A stretch of DNA of 64,000 nt from JBBQZO01 sp038207625 (GTDB lineage Bacteria; Pseudomonadota; Gammaproteobacteria; Burkholderiales; Burkholderiaceae_D): positions 1-64,000 of the forward strand of contig JBBQZO010000011.1 of NCBI GenBank assembly GCA_038207625.1, read 5' to 3'. Shown here piece after piece: positions 33,919 to 42,276 of this stretch. Both the position numbers and the translations under genes were made by a program. Position 1 is the first letter of the stretch. Each line of letters opens with the position of its first letter. The notes under the pieces were generated by a model. It was not told the DNA's origin. It did no database searches and saw only the letters and a program-made list of their open reading frames with translations.

Positions 33919-35508
33919 ATGAATATCGAAAACATGAAGATCGGACTGCGTCTGCGCATGGCTTTTGCCATCATTCTGTTGCTGCTCGCTGCAACGACCG
34001 CGGTCGGCATCAGCAGCATGGCCACCCTCAACGACAGCACCAGCATGTTGGTCAGCAGCCATTGGGTCAAGGCGCAACTGGCCAATGACGCGCTGGACAA
34101 CACGCGCGGCAGTATCGCGCGCGTGTTCCAGCTGAACGCCCAGAGCGACGAAGCGACCTCCGCCACCGCGCAGGCGCGTTTCAAGGCGAACATGACGAAG
34201 TCCGACGAGGCGCTGGCCAAACTCGAACCGATGCTCGTGGCGCCGGAAGCGAAAGTGATCATGGCCAAGATCAAGGAGTCGCGCAACCGCTATGTGGCGG
34301 CGGTCGACAAGGTCGCCGCGCTGCTCAAGGGCGGCGACCGGGAGGGCGCGAGCAAGCTCGCTTACGGCGAAGCGTATGTCGAGCTGCACGCGTTTGCCAG
34401 CAACCTGCGCGAGATGGTCGACTTTCAAAGGAAGCGTTTCGAGGACGAAGGCGCGCACAGCAACCGCACCTATGAAAGCGGACGCATCAAGATGCTGGTG
34501 CTGGGTGTGCTGGCGTTTCTGGCCGGCCTGGTGCTGGCGGTGCGCATTTCGCGCTCCATCATCGCCCCCATCGAGCACGCGCTGGAGATCGCCAAACTGA
34601 TCGCCGCGGGCGATCTGACCGGCAAGATCGAGGCCAGCAGCGGCAACGAGATCGGCCAGCTGATGCTCGCACTCAAGGCCATGAACGACAGCCTGCTGGG
34701 CATCATCGGCGCCGTGCGCAACGATATCGCGTCGATGAGCACGGCGGCCGGCGAGATCGCCAGCGGCAATATGGACCTGTCGGCGCGCACCGAAGCGCAA
34801 GCCAGTTCGCTGGAACAGACGGCGGCCTCGATGGAGGAATTGAACAGCACCGTCAAGCAAAATGTCGACCACGCGCGCCAGGCCAACGAACTGTCGCGCT
34901 CGGCATCGGAAACCGCCGTCAAGGGCGGCTCCGTGGTCGCGCAGGTGGTCGATACGATGGAATCGATCAACGCCTCATCGAAGAAGATCGTCGACATCAT
35001 CAGCGTGATCGACGGCATCGCGTTCCAGACCAATATTCTGGCGCTCAATGCGGCCGTCGAAGCGGCCCGGGCCGGCGAACAGGGGCGCGGTTTTGCCGTC
35101 GTCGCCGCCGAAGTGCGCACGCTGGCACAGCGCTCGGCGGCGGCGGCCAAGGAAATCAAGACCCTGATCGCCGACTCCGTCGACAAGGTGGACCTGGGCA
35201 GCAAGCTGGTCGACCAGGCCGGCGCGACGATGACCGAGGTCGTCGACAGCATCCGCCGGGTCACCGACATCATGACCGACATCACCTCGGCCAGCGAGGA
35301 GCAGTCGCAAGGCATCGGCCAGGTCAACCAGGCGATCATCGATCTGGACGACGTGACCCAGCAAAACGCCGCGCTGGTCGAACAGGCAGCGGCGGCGGCC
35401 GGTTCGATGCAGGACCAGGCCGCCCATCTGGCGCGCACGATGGACTTTTTTCACGTGGGCGCGGCGACGCCGGTGCGCGCAGCGGCGCACTTGCGTCTGC
35501 CCGCCTGA
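33919..35508 (+). CDS. methyl-accepting chemotaxis protein
   Basis: Transmembrane chemoreceptor that signals to the CheA kinase. The 529-residue protein has an N-terminal membrane helix (residues 12-35, AFAIILLLLAATTAVGI), a four-helix-bundle periplasmic sensor to about residue 190, a second helix (MLVLGVLAFLAGLVLAVRI), a HAMP domain, and a methyl-accepting domain with the hairpin tip EQGRGFAVVAAEVRTLAQRS. The C terminus lacks the NWETF-type pentapeptide that recruits CheR in enteric receptors. The sensed ligand is unknown. Confidence 0.93.
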   Translation: MNIENMKIGLRLRMAFAIILLLLAATTAVGISSMATLNDSTSMLVSSHWVKAQLANDALDNTRGSIARVFQLNAQSDEATSATAQARFKANMTKSDEALAKLEPMLVAPEAKVIMAKIKESRNRYVAAVDKVAALLKGGDREGASKLAYGEAYVELHAFASNLREMVDFQRKRFEDEGAHSNRTYESGRIKMLVLGVLAFLAGLVLAVRISRSIIAPIEHALEIAKLIAAGDLTGKIEASSGNEIGQLMLALKAMNDSLLGIIGAVRNDIASMSTAAGEIASGNMDLSARTEAQASSLEQTAASMEELNSTVKQNVDHARQANELSRSASETAVKGGSVVAQVVDTMESINASSKKIVDIISVIDGIAFQTNILALNAAVEAARAGEQGRGFAVVAAEVRTLAQRSAAAAKEIKTLIADSVDKVDLGSKLVDQAGATMTEVVDSIRRVTDIMTDITSASEEQSQGIGQVNQAIIDLDDVTQQNAALVEQAAAAAGSMQDQAAHLARTMDFFHVGAATPVRAAAHLRLPA

Positions 35509-35547
35509 CGGCGCGCCCGCGATGCGCGCGGCCGACTGTGCACACTG

Positions 35548-35949
35548 ACAGCGGCGTGATCCAGTTCTCCCGCTTCAAGCCCGGATAGGCGGCGAAATCG
35601 GCCGCGTTGTTTGTGACCAGCAGTACGCCAAGTGCCGGCGCATGCGCGCCAATCACCTTGTCGAACGCATCCCTGTGGCGTTCACGCGCGGCCATACGCA
35701 CGGCGCCGTAAGCACGTGCTGCGCCAGCGTCGCAAGCGAGCATGGGAATGTCTCCAAACAGCGCGGCCAGCGTGCGCCGCTCGTGCGCCCGTTCGCGCGC
35801 GGCAATACGCCAAACTCCAGTTCGGCGCAGGTCATGGCGGAGATCACCACGTCGCCCACGAAACAGGCTGTGAAGCCTTTGGCGAGCCGCGCCGGCTGGT
35901 TCCTGATCAGGTAGATGCAGAAATTCTTGTCGAGCATATAGCGCGCCAT
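35548..35949 (-). pseudogene. vapC: frameshifted VapC PIN-domain toxin
   Basis: The ATG at 35949 begins MARYMLDKNFCIYLIRNQPA, a VapC start in which the usual LDTN motif reads LDKN. Family sequence continues to ELEFGVLPRAN. It then resumes in another frame as RERAHERRTLAALFGDIPML, followed by ACDAGAARAYGAVRMAARER and the end ADFAAYPGLKRENW. The shift lies near 35795-35805, inside a CGCGCGCGG run. The second acidic cluster survives, but no single frame encodes the whole toxin. The ATG overlaps the stop of the antitoxin frame (TAATG). The downstream frame also lacks the usual stop. Confidence 0.82.
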
Positions 35950-36185
35950 TATCTCGCCTCCCGCTCGCTCTGCTCCCGCGCGCCGCGTCCGTCGGCCATC
36001 ATGTCGGAGCCGAAATCGGCAAATTTCACCAACACGCCGCCCAGCGAGCGCCGTGCCGCACGGATGTGCAATTGGTCACCTATCCGTTCAATTACAAGCT
36101 CGATGTCGTTGCGCACGTAGGCCAGTTCGGCCGGCGTGAGCGCGGCCTGCGCATTGCCATCGCGGAAAATTTTAGTGCGGCGTAT
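35949..36185 (-). pseudogene. vapB: VapB-type antitoxin with missing start codon
   Basis: A 78-codon stretch reading IRRTKIFRDGNAQAALTPAE is a SpoVT/AbrB-like antitoxin; intact VapB proteins begin with Met at this site and read TKIFRNGNSQAVRIP. It continues through ELAYVRNDIELVIERIGDQL to a normal end, EQSEREAR. The codon where ATG is expected is ATA, and no ATG, GTG or TTG lies nearby in frame, so translation would need a rare start. The stop overlaps the vapC start. With the frameshift in vapC the pair is probably inactive. Confidence 0.75.
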
Positions 36186-36431
36186 GGGAATGCCTACGTC
36201 AATGGATGGACATATGTGTACTACCGTCTCGGTCCGGGCAATGTCCAGACAAATCACCGCCATTGCCGCCCCGCTTGCTCGCCCCCAACTGCGCACGATG
36301 CGCCAAATTGGCATCACGTTCTCTGCTAGGCGCAAGTACTGAGATCCAGCCGACCAATTTAGCAATATTATTTTACTTGCAAAATTAGCGACACCAGCAA
36401 ATACTTCGGCCTTACCTTTTCGGGCCTGACC

Positions 36432-37160
36432 ATGACCACTTCCCCATTCAAGCAACTCGCCTGCCTGCTGCTTGCCGCCACCGCGCCACTGCAGGTGTGG
36501 GCATCGCAATTGCCGGACTACCCATTCATCCACGCCAGCGGCAGCGCGCTGGTGCACGCGCTGCCCGACCGGGGCGAGATCGATTTCGAGATCAGCGCCA
36601 CCGACCCAGACCCGGAGGCGGCGCGCGTGCTGGTCGAGAGCCGCGCCAAGGAAGTGCGCGCACTGCTCACCGACAACGGCGCAGCGACCGACGCCATTGA
36701 AGTGCGCGACCTGCGCAAGGACATCCACAAGGCCGACGGCACCGATCCGAAAGCGCCGCCCCAATACGACATCGTCTGCTCGGTGCATATGGATGTGTCC
36801 GACCTGACTCACTGGCGTCCCCTCATGCTGGCCCTGCTGAACATGAAAAACATCGACCGCCTGTCGACCGGCTTCAAAGCGTCCGAGCGCGACAAGATCG
36901 AACTCGAGCTGATCGCGCGGGCAGTCAAGGATGCGCAGCACAAGGCGGAGGCGATGGCGCTCGGTCTGGGCAAGCGGCTCGGCGCGGCCACCGCCGTCTC
37001 GTCCGGGCAGCTGCGCAACCTCGGCTCGGCGGTCGGCTTGGCCTCGACCGACCCCTACCACGATTCCGAAGGACGCAAACCGCAAGACACGGCCGACCTG
37101 TTGATGATCGTCGCGCTGAAACTGGAGCAGTCGGTCGACGTCATCTTCCGCATCAAATAG
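36432..37160 (+). CDS. SIMPL domain (DUF541) periplasmic protein
   Basis: The 242-residue protein has a signal peptide (LLAATAPLQVWASQL), then the start of a SIMPL fold (FIHASGSALVHALPDRGEID), IEVRDLRKDIHKADG, and RLSTGFKASERDKIELELIA. The C-terminal ARAVKDAQHKAEAMALGLGK with KRLGAATAV is the most typical stretch of the family. Members are envelope proteins of unknown biochemical role, some affecting oxidative stress. It stands alone, about 170 bases before ftsY. Confidence 0.8.
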   Translation: MTTSPFKQLACLLLAATAPLQVWASQLPDYPFIHASGSALVHALPDRGEIDFEISATDPDPEAARVLVESRAKEVRALLTDNGAATDAIEVRDLRKDIHKADGTDPKAPPQYDIVCSVHMDVSDLTHWRPLMLALLNMKNIDRLSTGFKASERDKIELELIARAVKDAQHKAEAMALGLGKRLGAATAVSSGQLRNLGSAVGLASTDPYHDSEGRKPQDTADLLMIVALKLEQSVDVIFRIK

Positions 37161-37330
37161 GCGGGCACATGACGCGATGCGACGGCCGCGCGCGGGCGCC
37201 GCGTGTTCAATGTTGCAAATGAAACAGCAGGGCGCGGCGCGCGCGCCCTGCTCTGGTAAAATACCCGACATCGAATTCGTCGTGCCCAGCGCCGCTCGGC
37301 ATGTGCTTGAAGCGCCCTCCCCACACGCCA

Positions 37331-38527
37331 ATGTTTAGTTTCTTTAAGAAAAAGCCCACTGTCCCCCTCACTGCGCCGCCGGCCGAACCTGCCGTTCCCG
37401 TTCAAACGCTGGTCGCGCCGACCACCGTGCTGACCGACAGCGCGTCGTTCGCGGCGCCGCCAGCGACGCCGATGGCGCCCGTGTTTGCCGAACCGGCGCG
37501 CCCAGCGCAGCCGGCGCCCGCGTCCGCCTTCATGCCGGCGCCGGCGGCACCTTCCGTCGCGGCGGCGCCGCTGCAGCCAACCCACAGCGCAGCGCCGGAC
37601 GCCATGCCAAACGCCGTCGAGGCGGCCAAGAAGCTGTCCTGGATGGCGCGCCTGAAAGCGGGCCTGTCCAAGACCTCGTCGAGCCTGTCGCTGCTGTTTG
37701 TCGGCGCCAAGATCGACGAGGACTTGTACGAAGAACTCGAGGCGGCGCTGCTGATGGCCGACGCCGGCATGGACGCCACCGAATTTCTGCTCGGCGCGCT
37801 GCGCAAGAAGGTCAAGGAAGACAAGTTGTTGGACGCCGCCGCCGTGAAAGCGGCGCTCAAGGTGTTGATGATCGAGCTGCTGCTGCCGCTGCAAAAGCCG
37901 TTCGAGCTGGGCCGCCACGCGCCGCTGGTGATGATGATCGCCGGCGTCAACGGGGCCGGCAAGACCACCACGATCGGCAAACTGGCCAAGCATTTGCAGG
38001 CCAACCACCAGTCGGTGCTGCTGGCCGCCGGCGACACGTTCCGCGCCGCCGCGCGCGAGCAGCTGATCGTCTGGGGTGAACGCAACAACGTGCATGTGAT
38101 CTCGCAGGCCTCGGGCGACCCGGCCGCCGTCGCGTTCGACGCGGTGCAGTCGGCCAAGGCGCGCGCGATCGACGTGGTGATGGTCGATACGGCCGGGCGC
38201 CTGCCGACCCAGTTGCACCTGATGGAAGAGCTGAAAAAAATCCAGCGCGTGATCGGCAAGGGCATGGACGGCGCGCCGCACGAGGTGCTGCTGGTCATCG
38301 ACGGCAACACGGGCCAGAACGCGCTGGCCCAGGTGCGCGCCTTCGACGACGCCTTGAAGCTGACCGGCCTGGTGATCACCAAACTGGACGGCACCGCCAA
38401 GGGCGGCGTGCTGGCCGCCATTGCGCGCATGCGCCCGGTGCCGGTGTACTTCATCGGCGTGGGCGAGACCATCGAAGACCTGCAACCGTTCAATGCACAA
38501 GAATTTGTCGAAGCACTGCTCGGATAA
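37331..38527 (+). CDS. ftsY: signal recognition particle receptor FtsY
   Basis: SRP-receptor GTPase that delivers ribosome-nascent chain complexes to the Sec translocon at the inner membrane. The 398-residue protein starts MFSFFKKKPTVPLTAP and has an Ala/Pro-rich acidic-poor A domain to about residue 100. The N domain follows, then the G domain with GVNGAGKTTTIGKLAKHL, DTFRAAAREQL, DTAGRLPTQ and TKLDGTAKGG. The start leaves only a few bases after a purine stretch; an upstream GTG/TTG-type start is less likely. First gene of the ftsY-ftsE-ftsX run. Confidence 0.96.
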   Translation: MFSFFKKKPTVPLTAPPAEPAVPVQTLVAPTTVLTDSASFAAPPATPMAPVFAEPARPAQPAPASAFMPAPAAPSVAAAPLQPTHSAAPDAMPNAVEAAKKLSWMARLKAGLSKTSSSLSLLFVGAKIDEDLYEELEAALLMADAGMDATEFLLGALRKKVKEDKLLDAAAVKAALKVLMIELLLPLQKPFELGRHAPLVMMIAGVNGAGKTTTIGKLAKHLQANHQSVLLAAGDTFRAAAREQLIVWGERNNVHVISQASGDPAAVAFDAVQSAKARAIDVVMVDTAGRLPTQLHLMEELKKIQRVIGKGMDGAPHEVLLVIDGNTGQNALAQVRAFDDALKLTGLVITKLDGTAKGGVLAAIARMRPVPVYFIGVGETIEDLQPFNAQEFVEALLG

Positions 38528-38533
38528 GGCCAC

Positions 38534-39193
38534 ATGATCGAATTTCACTCCGTCTCGAAACAGTATTCGCCGACCACGCACGCGCTGCGCGAGGTCACCC
38601 TGACGGTCAGCAAGGGCGAGCTGGTATATCTGGCCGGCCCGTCCGGCGCCGGCAAATCGACCATGCTGAAACTGATCGCCGCGATGGAGCGTCCCAGCGC
38701 CGGCCAGCTGCTGGTCAACGGCCAGGACATCGGCAAGCTGAAACGGGCCGGCGTGCCTTTCCTGCGCCGCAACCTGGGCCTGATCTTCCAGCAGCAACGT
38801 CTGCTGAGCGACCGTAGCGTGCTGGCCAACGTGATGCTGCCGCTGTGGGTGGCCGGCGCGTCCAATCAGCAGTCCGAGCTGCGCGCCCGCGCCGCGCTGG
38901 ACAAGGTCGGCCTGATCGACCGTGCGCTGGCGCGTCCGCTGGAGTTGTCCGGCGGCGAGCAGCAGCGCGTGGCGATCGCCCGCGCGATCGTCAACCGTCC
39001 GCAAATCATCCTGGCCGACGAGCCCACCGCCAATCTGGACCGGGCCAGCGCCAACCAGGTGCTCGACGCGCTGCGCGCGTTTCACTCGGTGGGCGTGACC
39101 TGCCTCATTTCGACCCACGACGAGCAAGTGCTGGACGGCGCGGCGCGCGTCGTGCATCTCGATCACGGCCAACTGAACGGAGGCCAGCCATGA
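38534..39193 (+). CDS. ftsE: cell division ATP-binding protein FtsE
   Basis: ABC-type ATPase that with FtsX controls septal peptidoglycan hydrolases. The 219-residue protein has Walker A GPSGAGKSTMLKLIA, a Q-loop region LGLIFQQQRLL, the signature LSGGEQQRVAIARA, Walker B ILADEPTANLD, and the H-loop STHDEQ. It begins six bases after the ftsY stop, and its own stop overlaps the ftsX start (ATGA). Confidence 0.95.
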   Translation: MIEFHSVSKQYSPTTHALREVTLTVSKGELVYLAGPSGAGKSTMLKLIAAMERPSAGQLLVNGQDIGKLKRAGVPFLRRNLGLIFQQQRLLSDRSVLANVMLPLWVAGASNQQSELRARAALDKVGLIDRALARPLELSGGEQQRVAIARAIVNRPQIILADEPTANLDRASANQVLDALRAFHSVGVTCLISTHDEQVLDGAARVVHLDHGQLNGGQP

Positions 39194-40110
39194 GAAGCTG
39201 GTTGCGCCAACACCGTTTTGCGATTTTGTCCGCACTGGTCCACGTGCGCAAATCGCCCGGCAGTTTCCTGTTCAATGTGCTGGTGGTGGCGATCGCGCTG
39301 GCGCTGCCGTTCGCCGGCCTGACGCTGATCGACAATGTGCGGCCGATGTCCGAGCAGCTGTCGGTCGACCCGGAAATCAGCCTGTTCATGACGCCGGCCG
39401 CCACCCGCGCGCAGGCGCTGGCGCTGGGCCCGCGCATCCGCGAGATCCTGGCCGACCCGCGCGCCAAGCTCAACTTCGTGCCGCGCGACCAGGCGCTCGC
39501 TTCGCTCAAGGACAAGAGCGGGCTGGCCGACGTGATCGCCACGCTGGGCGAAAACCCGCTGCCCGACAGTTATGTCATCAAGCTCTCGACCCTAAACAGC
39601 GCGGCCGGCGCCGCCGCCGTCGAGTCGGTCGCGCAGGCACTGCGCGCGCTGCCCGACGTCGATACGGTGCAGGTCGATTCGGCCTGGGTCAAACGGCTGG
39701 CCGCGCTGATGGACGTGCTGCGCCTGGTGCTGCTGCTGCTGGCCGCCACCTTGGGTTTGGTGGTGATCGCCGTGGTGTTCAACACGATCCGCCTGCAGGT
39801 GCTGACCCAGCGCGACGAGATCGCCATCTCCAAGCTGATCGGCGCGACCGACAACTTCATCCACCGTCCCTTCTATTACACGGGCGCCTTGCTCGGCTTG
39901 TGCGCTGGCGCCGTCGCGCTCGGTGCGGTGGCGCTGTCGCTGCGCCCGCTCAACGGCGCGATCGCCGAATTCGCGCGCCTGTATGCGTCCGAATTCCAGC
40001 TCGTGCCACTGGCGGCCGGCGCCAGCGCCGCGCTGTTGGCGGTGTCGGCCGGGTTGGGCCTGATCGGCGCCTTGCTGTCGGTGCAACGCCACTTGGCGCG
40101 TTTAAACTGA
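39190..40110 (+). CDS. ftsX: cell division protein FtsX
   Basis: Permease partner of FtsE; its extracellular loop activates peptidoglycan hydrolase regulators. The 306-residue protein starts MRSWLRQHRFAILSALVHVR. It has one membrane helix, a periplasmic domain (about residues 55-165, with LGENPLPDSYVIKL and PDVDTVQVDSAWVKRL), then three membrane helices in the FtsX permease fold (VLRLVLLLLAATLGLVVIAV, TGALLGLCAGAVALGAVALS and a last one near the end). The overlapping start with ftsE indicates coupled translation. Confidence 0.95.
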   Translation: MRSWLRQHRFAILSALVHVRKSPGSFLFNVLVVAIALALPFAGLTLIDNVRPMSEQLSVDPEISLFMTPAATRAQALALGPRIREILADPRAKLNFVPRDQALASLKDKSGLADVIATLGENPLPDSYVIKLSTLNSAAGAAAVESVAQALRALPDVDTVQVDSAWVKRLAALMDVLRLVLLLLAATLGLVVIAVVFNTIRLQVLTQRDEIAISKLIGATDNFIHRPFYYTGALLGLCAGAVALGAVALSLRPLNGAIAEFARLYASEFQLVPLAAGASAALLAVSAGLGLIGALLSVQRHLARLN

Positions 40111-40495
40111 CGCCAGCGCCGCCCCCTGCCGGCGAAGCGCCCCCTGGCGGCGCTCGACATCTGCCGCCAGGCAGATCGCGTGCCGATCGGCGACTCGCTC
40201 AACGACGTGGCCCACCCCAGCTGTCTGGTCAAGCGGGCCAGCGCCTTCAAGCTCGACAGCGACGTCCTCGTCGCGCACATGTGCGCCCGCGCACAGACGC
40301 GACGCTGGCGCGCGGGTAAGCTCGATGTATGGGTCGGCGCGCGGCACGCACCGGCCAGCCATTTCTGCGGCGCAAATGCGCACTTGATTCAGCACATGGA
40401 TTTATGCCGGGCGACGCGCTACAGTGACGAAAGTCCGTGCATTATTTGTATTTTCACCACACATTTTTGACTATCGCGTCGATATGAGATGGCGA
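40111..40495. other. intergenic region between ftsX and the rpoH promoter
   Basis: About 385 bases. Open frames such as 40180-40470 (starting at GTGCCGATCGGCGACTCGC) contain a GDSLND string reminiscent of a HAD motif but nothing else of that fold, so no gene is called. The last 60 bases become AT-rich towards the CIRCE promoter. Confidence 0.4.
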
Positions 40496-40525
40496 TTGGC
40501 ACTCTCCGGCAGAGAGTGCTAATAT
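40496..40525 (+). promoter_or_regulatory. CIRCE element (HrcA operator) over the rpoH promoter
   Basis: TTGGCACTC at 40496-40504 and GAGTGCTAA at 40514-40522 are separated by nine bases. This matches the CIRCE consensus TTAGCACTC-N9-GAGTGCTAA with one difference. TTGGCA in the left arm and TAATAT at 40520-40525 are 18 bases apart and can serve as -35 and -10, so bound HrcA would block polymerase. A leader of about 150 bases separates it from rpoH, in which an RNA thermosensor is possible but was not resolved. Confidence 0.88.
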
Positions 40526-40679
40526 ACGAAAAACCTGTGCAAAGCGTCCTCAGCAGCAGCACCGCCCCGGGAACTTGCACGGCAGCGTTACAGGTAACAA
40601 TCAGTAACAGTCGTGCCCGTGAATAGGCCAGTGTGGCAAATTTACGACGAGACACACCGTTTATCGACAAAGGAAGAAC

Positions 40680-41579
40680 ATGACTATGATGACCACACAA
40701 TCCGCATTGGTTCCGACCGGCAGCACTGCCCTGGGCCTCGGATTCACTGGCAATCTGGGCAATATCGACGCCTACATCTCGGCCGTCAACCGGCTGCCGA
40801 TGCTGTCGCATGACGAAGAAGTATCCTTGGCAACGCGCCTGCGCGACCAGAACGATCTGGGCGCCGCCCAGCAGATGGTGTTGTCGCATCTGCGTCTGGT
40901 GGTGTCGATCGCACGCGGCTACCTTGGCTACGGTCTGCCGCACGCCGACCTGATCCAGGAAGGCAATATCGGCCTGATGAAGGCGGTCAAGCGCTTCGAT
41001 CCGGACCAGGGCGTGCGTCTGGTGTCCTACGCGATGCACTGGATCAAGGCCGAGATGCATGAATACATCTTGAAGAACTGGCGTCTGGTCAAGGTGGCCA
41101 CCACCAAGGCCCAGCGCAAGCTGTTCTTCAACCTGCGCAGCAACAAGCAGGGCCTGGACGCGATGACGCCAACCCAGATCGATGCGCTGGCCAAGCTGCT
41201 GGACGTCAAACGCGAAGAAGTCATCGAGATGGAAACGCGCCTGTCCGGCCGCGACATCGCGCTCGAGTCGCCAACCGATGACGAGGACGACAAGTTCGCC
41301 CCGATCGCGTATCTGTCGTCCGAGCTGTCCGAGCCGACCCGCGTGCTCGAAGCGCAACGCGTCACGCGCCTGCATTCGGAAGGGCTGGAAACGGCGCTGT
41401 CCAAGCTTGATGCGCGTTCACGCCGCATCGTCGAAGCGCGCTGGCTGGCCAATGACGACGGTTCGGGCGCCACGCTGCACGCGCTGGCTGCCGAGTTCGG
41501 CGTCTCGGCCGAACGCATCCGCCAGATCGAAACGGCTGCCCTGAAGAAGATGAAAGGCGCGCTGGCCGCCTTCATGTAA
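40680..41579 (+). CDS. rpoH: heat-shock sigma factor RpoH (sigma-32)
   Basis: Directs RNA polymerase to heat-shock promoters. The 299-residue protein has sigma region 2 with SHLRLVVSIARGYLGYGLPH, the RpoH-specific box in region 2-3 (VRLVSYAMHWIKAEMHEYIL then KNWRLVKVATTKAQRKLFFN), and region 4 ending SAERIRQIETAALKKMKGAL. Two Met codons follow the first within three residues, so the start may be 40680 or 40686. Its promoter carries CIRCE, so HrcA control of the sigma factor is inferred. Confidence 0.97.
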   Translation: MTMMTTQSALVPTGSTALGLGFTGNLGNIDAYISAVNRLPMLSHDEEVSLATRLRDQNDLGAAQQMVLSHLRLVVSIARGYLGYGLPHADLIQEGNIGLMKAVKRFDPDQGVRLVSYAMHWIKAEMHEYILKNWRLVKVATTKAQRKLFFNLRSNKQGLDAMTPTQIDALAKLLDVKREEVIEMETRLSGRDIALESPTDDEDDKFAPIAYLSSELSEPTRVLEAQRVTRLHSEGLETALSKLDARSRRIVEARWLANDDGSGATLHALAAEFGVSAERIRQIETAALKKMKGALAAFM

Positions 41580-41602
41580 GCGGCACGCATCGCTCTCCCC
41601 AC

Positions 41603-41632
41603 AATGCCGTCCGACGCAACTCGGACGGCATT
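41603..41632 (+). terminator. perfect-stem hairpin after rpoH
   Basis: AATGCCGTCCGA and TCGGACGGCATT form a 12-bp stem with a six-base loop (CGCAAC), 24 bases after the rpoH stop. Only a short T run (GTTT) follows. Confidence 0.65.
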
Positions 41633-41747
41633 GCGCGTTTACGGCCGCGCCGCGTGCATCCGAACGGGGTACGCGCCTTGCCTGGCGTGCAAACGTGCGC
41701 GCCCGCTAGCTGCTACCATGTGGTTTGAACAAGCTTCTGGATACGCC

Positions 41748-42236
41748 ATGAAACATGCCCTGTCACGCAGGCTGAGCCTGCTAATTCTCGCCGTCAATCT
41801 GGTCGCGTGCGCCGCTGTTCAGTCGCATCCTGCCGAATCGGCAAGCGCCCCGAACGCTGGCGCAAGTACCTCGAACGCAGCCGCAAGCGCCGCATCGAGC
41901 ACACCGTCGAGCGCCGGTGCCGGTGCCAGCATGACGCTGGTGCGCGGCCAGCAGAAAACCCCGCTGCCCGACACCAGCATCAGCTTCGACCAGATCGAGG
42001 ACAGCCGCTGCAAGAAGAACGTGCAGTGCGTGTGGGCCGGCGCGCTCAACTATCGGTTTACCTTGTCGGCCAAAACCGGCACGGAAAGCTTCGCGCTGTC
42101 CGAACTGCGCCCGCGCTTCGATTCGGCCCGCCAGCCCGGCCTGAGCGTCACGCTCAAGTCGGCACCGGCGCCGGGCAATGCCGGCGATCCGCCGTCCGAG
42201 GCGCCGGTGACGCTGCAGGTCGACACCCACAACTGA
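41748..42236 (+). CDS. small lipoprotein with DSRC/QCVWAG domain
   Basis: The 162-residue protein starts MKHALSRRLSLLILAVNLVA with a lipobox-type LVACA cleavage site (Cys21). An Ala/Ser-rich linker follows, then a compact domain with ISFDQIEDSRCKKNVQCVWA, a Cys pair arrangement (about residues 84 and 89) seen in a widespread family of bacterial lipoproteins of unknown function. The first 48 codons of the longer open frame are not protein-like. It stands alone after rpoH. Confidence 0.75.
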   Translation: MKHALSRRLSLLILAVNLVACAAVQSHPAESASAPNAGASTSNAAASAASSTPSSAGAGASMTLVRGQQKTPLPDTSISFDQIEDSRCKKNVQCVWAGALNYRFTLSAKTGTESFALSELRPRFDSARQPGLSVTLKSAPAPGNAGDPPSEAPVTLQVDTHN

Positions 42237-42276
42237 GGCGCGCGACGCGGCTCCGGGACCGGCGCAGCACGCTCAC

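Noticed and set aside
36186..37331. Upstream part of a 460-codon minus-strand frame ending in the VapB sequence
   Set aside because: Only the last 78 codons resemble a protein family (VapB). The rest lies antisense to the SIMPL gene and has no family features, so a fusion protein is not supported.
37055..39235. 726-codon open frame on the minus strand opposite ftsY and ftsE
   Set aside because: It is antisense to two well-supported genes, rich in His, Gln, Arg and Gly in the pattern that high-GC codon bias produces on the opposite strand, and has no motif.
40180..40470. 96-codon frame with a GDSLND string suggesting a HAD motif
   Set aside because: The string is not accompanied by any other HAD motif, the rest is Arg/Cys/His-rich, and it runs into the rpoH promoter region.
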